Positions 7,784 through 13,772 of a stretch of DNA of 14,494 nt are shown here, piece by piece. The notes under the pieces are model-generated. The model did not search any database, was not told the DNA's origin, and worked only from the letters and a program-made list of their open reading frames with translations. A program made the translations under genes and the position numbers. This DNA comes from Lachnospiraceae bacterium (lineage in GTDB: Bacteria; Bacillota; Clostridia; Lachnospirales; Lachnospiraceae): assembly GCA_017964745.1 (NCBI GenBank), contig JAGCRJ010000164.1, forward strand, positions 1 to 14,494, written 5' to 3'. Every line of letters begins with the position of its first letter. Position 1 is the stretch's first letter.

Positions 7784-8506
7784 CTATGTCAGATTGAAAT
7801 CCTTCGCACCTTCTCTTTCGGCCTGGGATACGCGTAAATATTCCGGGCTGTGGTCATCGGCATTTACCGTTTTGCCCTCCGCATACATTTCGGAAGCAAG
7901 TACCGCGACCGATGCGGCATTCTGTCTGTTTAAATGAGCGGGAGCAAAGACGAACGGGACTTTTACCCTGCTTACGATCTCATCCTTATAAGCATCCGCT
8001 CCGTCTCCGAGGAATACGACTTCCTTTCCGAGGGAGTTTATGAACTCCGCCATTTCTTCAAGTGCAAGTGCCGACTGGTCTTTATATATGACGGTCTTAC
8101 CGTCCTCAAAACCGTAAAGCGCCGAATAGACCTGGTTCCTTCTTGCGTCCATCATCGGGCACACAAGCCTCTTTTCGCATCTGAAGTTATATGCGAGCCC
8201 GTAAAGCGTGGGAACCTCTATTATGGGAACATCAGCAGCCATTGCTATTGCCTTGGCTGTAGCCGATCCTATCCTGAGTCCGGTAAAGGAACCCGGGCCG
8301 GCGGCAACGGCAACCGCATCGAAATCCTCAGGCTTTGAATCCGTCTGAGCGCATATATGGTCGATCATCGGAAGGAGCGTCTGCGAATGTGTTTTTTTGA
8401 AATCCGTCGAGCACAGAGCAAGTATCTTTTCTTCGCCGTTTTCCTTTTTCTCTAGGACGGCACAGCTTGCGACAAGTCCCGATGAATCAAGTGCCAGTAT
8501 CTTCAT
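7784..8506 (-). CDS. tsaB: TsaB, t6A synthesis scaffold protein
   Basis: TsaB is an inactive paralogue of TsaD that binds it to form the core of the bacterial t6A complex, with TsaE as ATPase. The protein has 240 residues. Family marks are LALDSSG (4-10), KKTHSQTLLPMI (37-48), GPGSFTGLRIG (70-80), MDARRNQVYSALY (119-131) and PEYLRVSQAER (221-231). The metal-binding HxxxH of TsaD is absent, as expected. The ATG start overlaps the TGA of tsaE as ATGA (8506-8503), which implies translational coupling and equal production of the two partners. Length is usual for the family (about 230-240). Confidence 0.95.
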   Translation of the reverse strand: MKILALDSSGLVASCAVLEKKENGEEKILALCSTDFKKTHSQTLLPMIDHICAQTDSKPEDFDAVAVAAGPGSFTGLRIGSATAKAIAMAADVPIIEVPTLYGLAYNFRCEKRLVCPMMDARRNQVYSALYGFEDGKTVIYKDQSALALEEMAEFINSLGKEVVFLGDGADAYKDEIVSRVKVPFVFAPAHLNRQNAASVAVLASEMYAEGKTVNADDHSPEYLRVSQAEREGAKDFNLT

Positions 8507-8949
8507 ATCTCGGTAACCGTTATCCTGCGGTAGTCAAATCCCTTTTCGGGAACCTTTTCTATGGATATCTTCGTCAGGTGATCGGGCAGGTATTCTTCGA
8601 TATTGCATGCCCATTCGATAAGGCATGTGCCCTCGCCGTAAAAGTAATCCGTATATCCTATCTCTTCCATCTCGGAAGGATCTTCTATCCTGTAGGCGTC
8701 ATAGTGATACAGATCGAGCCTTCCGCCCTCGTAGATCTTCATTATGGTGAAGGTGGGGCTGTTGACAGTCTCCGTGATCCCGAGCCCTTCCGCAAAGCCC
8801 TTGGCAAAAACAGTCTTGCCGACGCCGAGGTCGCCTTCGAGGGAAAACACACTGCCGGGCTGAGCCTTTTTGCCGTACTCTTTCCCGATACCGAATGTCT
8901 CGTCCTCGGAAAAGGATTCATATTCCGTTATATTCATTCCTGCGCCCAT
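8503..8949 (-). CDS. tsaE: TsaE, ATPase of the t6A complex
   Basis: This 148-residue P-loop ATPase drives turnover of the TsaB-TsaD complex. The Walker A motif is EGDLGVGKT (38-46), followed by NSPTFTIMKIY (63-73), HYDAYRI (82-88) and TCLIEWACNI (108-117), all typical of TsaE. I set the start at ATG 8949, 8 bases after the stop of the YcxB-like gene, with AGGG about 11 bases upstream. A second ATG at 8937 gives MNITEYESF and is possible, but its upstream sequence puts the purine run too close. A longer open frame reaching 9117 is rejected because the extra 56 residues lie wholly over the upstream gene and do not resemble TsaE. Confidence 0.93.
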   Translation of the reverse strand: MGAGMNITEYESFSEDETFGIGKEYGKKAQPGSVFSLEGDLGVGKTVFAKGFAEGLGITETVNSPTFTIMKIYEGGRLDLYHYDAYRIEDPSEMEEIGYTDYFYGEGTCLIEWACNIEEYLPDHLTKISIEKVPEKGFDYRRITVTEI

Positions 8950-8957
8950 TTTACGTG

Positions 8958-9434
8958 TTATCCCTTTATATTGACCCTGTCGGGAGGCATATGGGCCGCT
9001 ATGGTGCGTATCACAAGCGCCGTTTTGTCCCCCAGCTGGTCCTTGGGAAAGATGGTGGCACTTACGCCCGATGTATAAAGAAGTATGCTCCTGGATGTGG
9101 AAACGGCCTTTAAGCACTTATCCCACTCAACGGTCTGGGTCTGGTCATCCTGTGAGACGGTAAGACCATCGTCATCAAGAACATAGTGGAGCGGCTTTTT
9201 AAACGCCGGATTAAGGGCTGCGGTCTGTTTGCTCCTTATCCATAAAGTTACGGGCAGGTACACGAGTACGGCCGCACCGATGACCGCAAGGGGTATGTTT
9301 TTGGAATAAATACCGTAGCAGATCGCCGCGATCCCGGCGATCTCAGCAATGATATTGATGGGTTTTCCGTATGTATATTTCAGGTTGTAATCGTACAGGT
9401 CACCCGACGATATCTTAACATCACATTCAACCAT
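8958..9434 (-). CDS. YcxB-like membrane protein heading the t6A operon
   Basis: This 158-residue protein has an N-terminal cytoplasmic segment, two adjacent membrane segments (about residues 26-44 and 48-66) and a C-terminal soluble domain. The C-terminal half (YVLDDDGLTVSQ, QTVEWDKCLKAVSTSRSILLY, IFPKDQL) has the pattern I associate with the YcxB-like domain: a strand-rich fold with a W, an [ILV]LY and a late FPK motif. Function of this family is unknown. I chose the ATG at 9434 because AAGGA lies 7 bases upstream; an in-frame start at 9506 would add 24 residues that read through the ribosome binding site and leader. It is the first gene of the operon, 8 bases before tsaE. Confidence 0.8.
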   Translation of the reverse strand: MVECDVKISSGDLYDYNLKYTYGKPINIIAEIAGIAAICYGIYSKNIPLAVIGAAVLVYLPVTLWIRSKQTAALNPAFKKPLHYVLDDDGLTVSQDDQTQTVEWDKCLKAVSTSRSILLYTSGVSATIFPKDQLGDKTALVIRTIAAHMPPDRVNIKG

Positions 9435-9456
9435 TTCAGATTCCTTAAAAAGTCTC

Positions 9457-9472
9457 TCCGGAAGCGTCCGGA
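9457..9472 (-). repeat. Small hairpin in the operon leader
   Basis: TCCGGA occurs twice (9457-9462 and 9467-9472). Each copy is itself palindromic, so the pair folds into a 6-bp hairpin with a 4-base loop. It ends 22 bases before the start codon of the YcxB-like gene, just upstream of its ribosome binding site. Any regulatory role is speculative. Confidence 0.4.
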
Positions 9473-9517
9473 AGCCCGTTTTTTCAAGTGGGCATAATAT
9501 CAACAAAATATCACTTT

Positions 9518-9546
9518 ATTTTACATCCTGGGCATAAAAAAAGCAA
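9518..9546 (-). promoter_or_regulatory. Possible promoter of the ten-gene operon
   Basis: On the minus strand TTGCTT (9546-9541) is followed after 17 bases by TAAAAT (9523-9518), one base from the consensus -10. The -35 matches only three positions and lies within the descending arm and T-run of the mmsB terminator. Some promoter is expected here because a strong terminator precedes the operon, but this exact assignment is tentative. Confidence 0.4.
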
Positions 9547-9586
9547 TGTGCGGCGAGGGGGGGACCGGCCGCACAATTGCTTTTTT
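9536..9586 (-). terminator. Intrinsic terminator after the permease gene, possibly bidirectional
   Basis: Two arms (9537-9554 and 9568-9586) pair along AAAAAAGCAA, TGTGCGGC and their complements, with a single bulged T. The loop carries a C-run on the minus strand. GC-rich pairs sit next to the loop and a run of seven Ts follows on the minus strand; a run of six Ts follows on the plus strand. It lies 34 bases past the stop of the permease gene. Confidence 0.88.
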
Positions 9587-9619
9587 GTTCCCAAAGGGAG
9601 GGAGGATTATATATTTATA

Positions 9620-10810
9620 TCAGTCCTTTGAGATCAGTTTACCGCCGCGCTTTGAAACGACATCAAAGATAACGGCTGCGAGGAGAACCAGACCTTTGAC
9701 AACCTTCTGCATGTTCTGGTCAACTCCCATAAGTGACATACCAAGGTTGATGGTACCCATGAGAACCGCACCGATGATAACTCCGGGAACGGTACCGATT
9801 CCGCCGTATGCGGAAGCACCGCCGATGAAGCAGGAACCGATGGCATCCATCTCGTAGTTCTGTCCGTAAGTGGGCTGTGCAGAGGTAAGTCTTGCGATGG
9901 TTACCATTCCTGCAAGTGCTGCAAGCAGACCCATGTTGGTGTATGCAAGGAAGTATACCTTGTTGGTATTGATACCGGAAAGCTTGGTAGCCTTCTCGTT
10001 ACCGCCTACTGCGTAGAAGTAACGTCCGGTCTTGGTGCTGGAAGTAATGAAGCCGTAAATGATTATTACGAGGAGTACCCATACGAGAACGGTAGGAATA
10101 CCCTTGTGCTGTGAAAGTCTGAATGAGAAGGCAAGGATAACTGCGGAGATGAATACAAGCTTGCCCCAGAATGAAAGTGCTCCTTCAACCTCGTAGTGCT
10201 TCTTGAGTCTTGCTGCTCTGTTCTTGATCTGAAGTCCGATGAAAAGAGCTGTGGCAACGGCACCTGCCACCATACATGTCATATTGAATCCGTTAAAATT
10301 GAAGATATCGGGGATATAACAGTTGGCACCGCCGCCGAATACATTTACGAATGTGGTGCAGTTCTTGACGGAGATGGTCATACCGTTGAGGACTACGTTG
10401 GAAAGACCTCTGAAGATAAGCATTCCGGCAAGAGTTACGATGAAGGGAGGGATTCTTACAAATGCGATCCAGAAAGCCTGGAAAGCTCCGATGAGAATAC
10501 CGACGATAAGCATGATTATAACTGCCAGATACCAGGGCACTTTGTAGGTGACCATAAGGGTTGCACCGACCGCACCGGTAAAGCAGACTACCGAACCGAC
10601 GGAAAGATCGATGTTACCACCGGTCAGGATACACAGGAGCATACCGGTTGCAAGAATGAACACGTATGCGTTCTGTGAGATAAGGCTGGATACGTTCATG
10701 GGAAGCAGAATGGTTCCCTTGGTAGCTACCGCGAAAAGTCCTATGACGAGGATCAGTACAATGATCATCGTATATTTCTTTACGAAATCAAGTGTTTTTG
10801 TTTTGCTCAT
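9620..10810 (-). CDS. mmsB: MmsB/GguB-type monosaccharide ABC transporter permease
   Basis: This 396-residue membrane permease of the ribose/xylose/multiple-sugar class (BPD_transp_2 family) would form the channel of the importer. Hydrophobic segments run throughout. Family motifs are GGNIDLSVGSVV (64-75), PPFIVTLAGM (121-130), YAVGGNEKATKLSGI (266-280, the loop that contacts the ATPase), IGGASAYGGIGT (329-340) and VKGLVLLAAVIFDV (371-384). The length (about 400 rather than about 320 in RbsC) and an extra segment near 180-240 fit the XylH/GguB/MmsB type. I chose ATG 10810, because AAGGAG lies 6 bases upstream; an in-frame TTG at 10825 lies on that site and is rejected. It follows the ATPase gene by 22 bases and ends before a terminator. 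Confidence 0.93.
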   Translation of the reverse strand: MSKTKTLDFVKKYTMIIVLILVIGLFAVATKGTILLPMNVSSLISQNAYVFILATGMLLCILTGGNIDLSVGSVVCFTGAVGATLMVTYKVPWYLAVIIMLIVGILIGAFQAFWIAFVRIPPFIVTLAGMLIFRGLSNVVLNGMTISVKNCTTFVNVFGGGANCYIPDIFNFNGFNMTCMVAGAVATALFIGLQIKNRAARLKKHYEVEGALSFWGKLVFISAVILAFSFRLSQHKGIPTVLVWVLLVIIIYGFITSSTKTGRYFYAVGGNEKATKLSGINTNKVYFLAYTNMGLLAALAGMVTIARLTSAQPTYGQNYEMDAIGSCFIGGASAYGGIGTVPGVIIGAVLMGTINLGMSLMGVDQNMQKVVKGLVLLAAVIFDVVSKRGGKLISKD

Positions 10811-10832
10811 TTTATTCTCCTTCAATCCTTCC

Positions 10833-12359
10833 TTAAGCAGTTTTGATTATGTGAGACATGATTATTTCCTGACTTGCTTCGCTGCCCTTAAGTTCGGCAA
10901 CCATCTTTCCTTCGTTCATGACGTAGATCCTGTCACACATACCGAGTATCTCGGGCATTTCGGAGGATATCATGATGACTGATTTTCCTGCCGCAACAAG
11001 GTCGTTCATAATGCAGTAGATCTCGTACTTTGCACCGACATCGATACCTCTTGTCGGTTCATCCAGGATCAGGATATCGGGATCCGTGTACATCCACTTT
11101 GCAAGAAGGACTTTCTGCTGGTTACCGCCGGAAAGATTACCTACGTTCTGTTCTACGGTCGGACACTTGATACCCAGCTTTTCCCTGTATTCGGAAGCAA
11201 CATTGTACTCTTTGTCTTTGTCGATCACTCCGTTGGTGCTGACACCGTTAAGATTTGCAAGTGTGGTATTTATCTTGATGGGATTCGAAAGGATAAGTCC
11301 GTTACCCTTTCTGTCCTCGGTAACATATGCAAGTCCGTGTGCTATGGCATCGTTTACGGAATTAAGCTTTACCTCTTTGCCGTCTATGTAAAGTTCGCCG
11401 GAAATATTCTCTCCGTAGCTCTTTCCGAAAAGGCTCATTGCAAGCTCTGTTCTGCCCGCACCCATGAGTCCGGAGATACCGACGATCTCGCCCTTCCTGA
11501 CATTGAAGTTGACGGAATCGACAACCTTTCTCTCAGAATAGAGAGGATGATATGCGGTCCAGTTCTTAACTTCAAGCTTGATGTCCGAGATATGGGGCTC
11601 ACGCTTCGGGAATCTGTCGGACATTTCACGTCCTACCATTCCCTTGATGATCCTGCTCTCCGAGAAGTCATCAACCTGCTTGTCAAGAGTTTCGATCGAG
11701 CAGCCGTCTCTGATGACTGTGATCTTGTCCGCAACATATGATACTTCGTTAAGCTTATGGGAAATGATTATCGAGGTCATTCCATCCTTCTTGAATTTCA
11801 GGAGAAGTTCGAGAAGCGCTCTGGAATCCTCTTCGTTAAGTGATGATGTAGGCTCATCGAGAATAAGAAGCTTTGCGTTCTTGGCAAGTGCTTTTGCTAT
11901 CTCTACAAGCTGCTGCTTACCAACGCCTATATCTTTGATAAGAGTCTGCGGTGATTCCTTGAGTCCTACAATATCAAGGTATTTTTTCGCAAGCTCGTAA
12001 GTTTCATTCCAATTGATAACGCCGCCGTTAGCGCGTTCGTTGCCGAGGAACATATTCTCGGCGATGGTCATATAAGGAACGAGGGCAAGTTCCTGGTGGA
12101 TTATTACTATTCCGCAGCCCTCACTGTCTTTAATATTATGGAAATTACATACTTCGTTGTTATATACAATATCACCCTCGTATGATCCGTACGGATATAT
12201 TCCGCTCAGAACATTCATGAGAGTTGACTTTCCCGCGCCGTTTTCTCCGACAAGAGCGTGAATCTCGCCCCTTTCAACCTGAAGCTGAACATTGTCGAGG
12301 GCCTTGACTCCGGGGAATGTTTTGGTTATATTCCGCATTTCAAGTATATAGTCAGCCAA
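10833..12359 (-). CDS. mmsA: MmsA/GguA-type sugar ABC transporter ATPase (two ABC domains)
   Basis: This 508-residue cytoplasmic ATPase with two fused ABC domains powers monosaccharide uptake with the MmsB permease. Domain 1 has Walker A GENGAGKS (38-45), Q-loop HQEL (88-91), a degenerate signature [15 protein letters not shown] (144-158), Walker B LLILDEP (164-170) and H201. Domain 2 has a degenerate Walker A GLMGAGRT (297-304, Arg for Lys), a full signature LSGGNQQ (409-415) and Walker B ILILDEP (429-435). Ser replaces His in MISSEMPE (463-470). This asymmetry is normal for RbsA/MglA-type proteins. The start is TTG, decided by AAGGAGG 7 bases upstream and by the typical N-terminus. RbsA or XylG would be alternative names; the ChvE-like partner and the long permease favour MmsA/GguA. 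Confidence 0.94.
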   Translation of the reverse strand: MADYILEMRNITKTFPGVKALDNVQLQVERGEIHALVGENGAGKSTLMNVLSGIYPYGSYEGDIVYNNEVCNFHNIKDSEGCGIVIIHQELALVPYMTIAENMFLGNERANGGVINWNETYELAKKYLDIVGLKESPQTLIKDIGVGKQQLVEIAKALAKNAKLLILDEPTSSLNEEDSRALLELLLKFKKDGMTSIIISHKLNEVSYVADKITVIRDGCSIETLDKQVDDFSESRIIKGMVGREMSDRFPKREPHISDIKLEVKNWTAYHPLYSERKVVDSVNFNVRKGEIVGISGLMGAGRTELAMSLFGKSYGENISGELYIDGKEVKLNSVNDAIAHGLAYVTEDRKGNGLILSNPIKINTTLANLNGVSTNGVIDKDKEYNVASEYREKLGIKCPTVEQNVGNLSGGNQQKVLLAKWMYTDPDILILDEPTRGIDVGAKYEIYCIMNDLVAAGKSVIMISSEMPEILGMCDRIYVMNEGKMVAELKGSEASQEIIMSHIIKTA

Positions 12360-12366
12360 CTTAATT

Positions 12367-12373
12367 CCTCCTT
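12367..12373 (-). promoter_or_regulatory. Strong ribosome binding site for the TTG-started mmsA
   Basis: AAGGAGG on the minus strand lies 7 bases before the TTG start at 12359-12357. The near-perfect site probably offsets the weaker start codon. Confidence 0.8.
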
Positions 12374-12403
12374 CGCATACACGCTGCTGTGTCTACCCCA
12401 TAA

Positions 12404-12429
12404 CACAGGCGGGGGTTAACCCGCCTGTG
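12404..12429 (-). other. Intercistronic stem-loop between chvE and mmsA
   Basis: A perfect 10-bp GC-rich inverted repeat CACAGGCGGG/CCCGCCTGTG (12404-12413 and 12420-12429) has a 6-base loop, 20 bases after the stop of the binding-protein gene and 44 bases before mmsA. No T-run follows on either strand, so it is unlikely to be a full terminator. Stem-loops placed after binding-protein genes often protect the upstream mRNA from 3' decay and lower expression of the ABC genes. That role is inferred here. Confidence 0.7.
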
Positions 12430-12449
12430 CCAAAAATATGAACTAATGA

Positions 12450-13598
12450 TTACTTAAGCTGATCCTCGGTGTAGTAACCTGAATCGATGAGAAGCTCTTC
12501 ATAGTTGTTGATGTCTGCAAATACGGGCTCGCAGAGGTATGAAGGGATGATGCCGGTTCCGTTGTCATAAGTTTCCTTATCGTTAACGGGAGCCTCGCCG
12601 CCCTTAAGGATAGCGTCAACCATCTCTACAGTCTTAGCTGCAAGAGTACGGGTATCCTTGAAGATAGACATTGACTGCTTGCCTGCGATCATGTTCTGTA
12701 CGCTTACGATATCGCAGTCCTGGCCGGTGATGATGGGCCAAGCACCGGTGTAGTTGTTCTCAAGAGAGGTGGTAACACCCTGTGCGGTAGAGTCGTTGGA
12801 AGCCATAACAGCGTCAAGCTGGGTTCCGTCTGAGTAGTAAGCAGAGATGATAGCATCAAATCTGTTCTGTGCTGCCTCAGTTGCCCAGTTAGCAGTAGCA
12901 ACTTCGTCGAAAGAAGTCTGGCCTGATCTTACAACGAGCTGGCCGTTGTCGATGTAGGGCTGAAGAACTTCCATAGCGCCGCCGAAGAAGAATCTGGCGT
13001 TGTTGTCTCCGGGGTCACCGGTGATGAGCTCGATGTTGAAGGGGCCTGCGCCGCTTGCAAGTCCGAGCTGCTGCTCGATGTACTGTCCCTGCTTGATACC
13101 AACGAGCTTGTTGTCGAAGGTTGCATAGTAGGTAACTGCATCGGAGTTCATGATGAGACGGTCATAAGCGATAACGGGAATGTTATTCTCCTTAGCCTGC
13201 TCAAGAACGGTTCCGAGTGAATCGCCTTCGATGGAAGCGATAACGAGTACCTTACATCCTGAGTTGATCATGTTCTCGATCTGAGAAACCTGAGTGGGAA
13301 CGTCGTTTGATGCATACTGAAGATCTACTTCGTATCCAGCTGCCTCAAGCTGCTCCTTCATGTTAGCGCCGTCCTGGTTCCATCTCTGGAGATCCTTGGT
13401 AGGCATTGCAACGCCGACTTTGATTGCGCCGTCAGCTGCGGGTGCGGGAGTGGTAACATCGTCTCCGCCGTTATCAACTACCTGCTGATCATTGCCTGTC
13501 TGGCCACCTGTAGTATCATTGCCGCTCTGTCCGCATCCTGCAAGGACTGCGGTAAGCATTGATGCTGCAAGCAACAAACTTAAAAGTTTCCTTTTCAT
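12450..13598 (-). CDS. chvE: ChvE-like monosaccharide-binding lipoprotein of the ABC importer
   Basis: This 382-residue exported lipoprotein captures sugar outside the membrane and delivers it to MmsA/MmsB. The N-terminus MKRKLLSLLLAASM is followed by the lipobox LAGC, with lipidated Cys22. A Gly/Asn/Asp/Thr-rich linker (about 23-58) then leads into a type I periplasmic-binding fold (about 59-382). Family motifs are AYDRLI (144-149), FDNKLVG (161-167), GDPGDNNA (194-201), ASNDSTAQG (266-274), TGQDCD (291-296) and SMSIFKDTR (309-317). These match the ChvE/XylF group for aldoses such as glucose, galactose, arabinose or xylose; the exact sugar cannot be read. Start is ATG with AGGGAG 10 bases upstream. 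It is the first gene of its unit and separated from mmsA by a stem-loop. Confidence 0.92.
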   Translation of the reverse strand: MKRKLLSLLLAASMLTAVLAGCGQSGNDTTGGQTGNDQQVVDNGGDDVTTPAPAADGAIKVGVAMPTKDLQRWNQDGANMKEQLEAAGYEVDLQYASNDVPTQVSQIENMINSGCKVLVIASIEGDSLGTVLEQAKENNIPVIAYDRLIMNSDAVTYYATFDNKLVGIKQGQYIEQQLGLASGAGPFNIELITGDPGDNNARFFFGGAMEVLQPYIDNGQLVVRSGQTSFDEVATANWATEAAQNRFDAIISAYYSDGTQLDAVMASNDSTAQGVTTSLENNYTGAWPIITGQDCDIVSVQNMIAGKQSMSIFKDTRTLAAKTVEMVDAILKGGEAPVNDKETYDNGTGIIPSYLCEPVFADINNYEELLIDSGYYTEDQLK

Positions 13599-13642
13599 AA
13601 TTTTTGTTCTCCCTTTCTTTTAGGAAAAATTTTTGTTGCACG

Positions 13643-13672
13643 TATAAAGTAACACGGACCAAGTGGAATTAA
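13643..13672 (-). promoter_or_regulatory. Weak promoter candidate for the chvE-mmsA-mmsB unit
   Basis: On the minus strand TTAATT (13672-13667), 18 bases and TTTATA (13648-13643) make a loose promoter match. A promoter is needed between the upstream terminator and chvE, but neither box is strong. The -10 candidate lies inside an imperfect palindrome GTTACTTTATACGTGCAAC (about 13634-13652), which could be an operator. The assignment is tentative. Confidence 0.25.
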
Positions 13673-13691
13673 TTTTTATGGGTCTTGAAAT

Positions 13692-13718
13692 TTTTTTGAT
13701 GATTTTGGCATCAAAAAA
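13692..13718. repeat. AT-rich perfect inverted repeat abutting the terminator
   Basis: TTTTTTGATG and CATCAAAAAA (13692-13701 and 13709-13718) form a perfect 10-bp inverted repeat with a 7-base centre. On the minus strand its first T-run is the same T-run that ends the terminator at 13713-13754. It could be a second, backup hairpin or an operator near the chvE promoter; neither is shown. Confidence 0.5.
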
Positions 13719-13754
13719 GCCGTACCGGATAATTTTTGTCATCCGGCACGGCTT
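13713..13754 (-). terminator. Intrinsic terminator after the XylF-like gene
   Basis: A 14-bp stem (AAGCCGTGCCGGAT with ATCCGGTACGGCTT on the minus strand, one G-U pair) occupies 13741-13754 and 13717-13730, with a 10-base loop. Six Ts follow, overlapping the stem end by two. It begins 18 bases after the TAA of the XylF-like gene and isolates that gene from chvE. Confidence 0.92.
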
Positions 13755-13772
13755 ATAGCAATTATTTACCCT

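Noticed and set aside
8467..9078. Plus-strand open frame of 203 codons across tsaB, tsaE and the YcxB-like gene
   Set aside because: It is antisense to three overlapping, motif-supported genes, and the translated sequence has no recognisable domain.
8950..9117. N-terminal extension of TsaE by 56 residues
   Set aside because: The extension lies wholly over the YcxB-like gene in another frame and resembles no TsaE N-terminus; the ATG at 8949 with an upstream purine run fits better.
9435..9506. Longer version of the YcxB-like protein starting at 9506
   Set aside because: The extra 24 residues would read through the leader hairpin and the AAGGA ribosome binding site that serves the ATG at 9434.
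10811..10825. TTG at 10825 as the start of the permease
   Set aside because: The TTG overlaps the AAGGAG site that is correctly spaced for the ATG at 10810.
12404..12429. Stem-loop after chvE as a true terminator
   Set aside because: Neither strand shows a T-run after the stem; it is better described as an intercistronic stability element.
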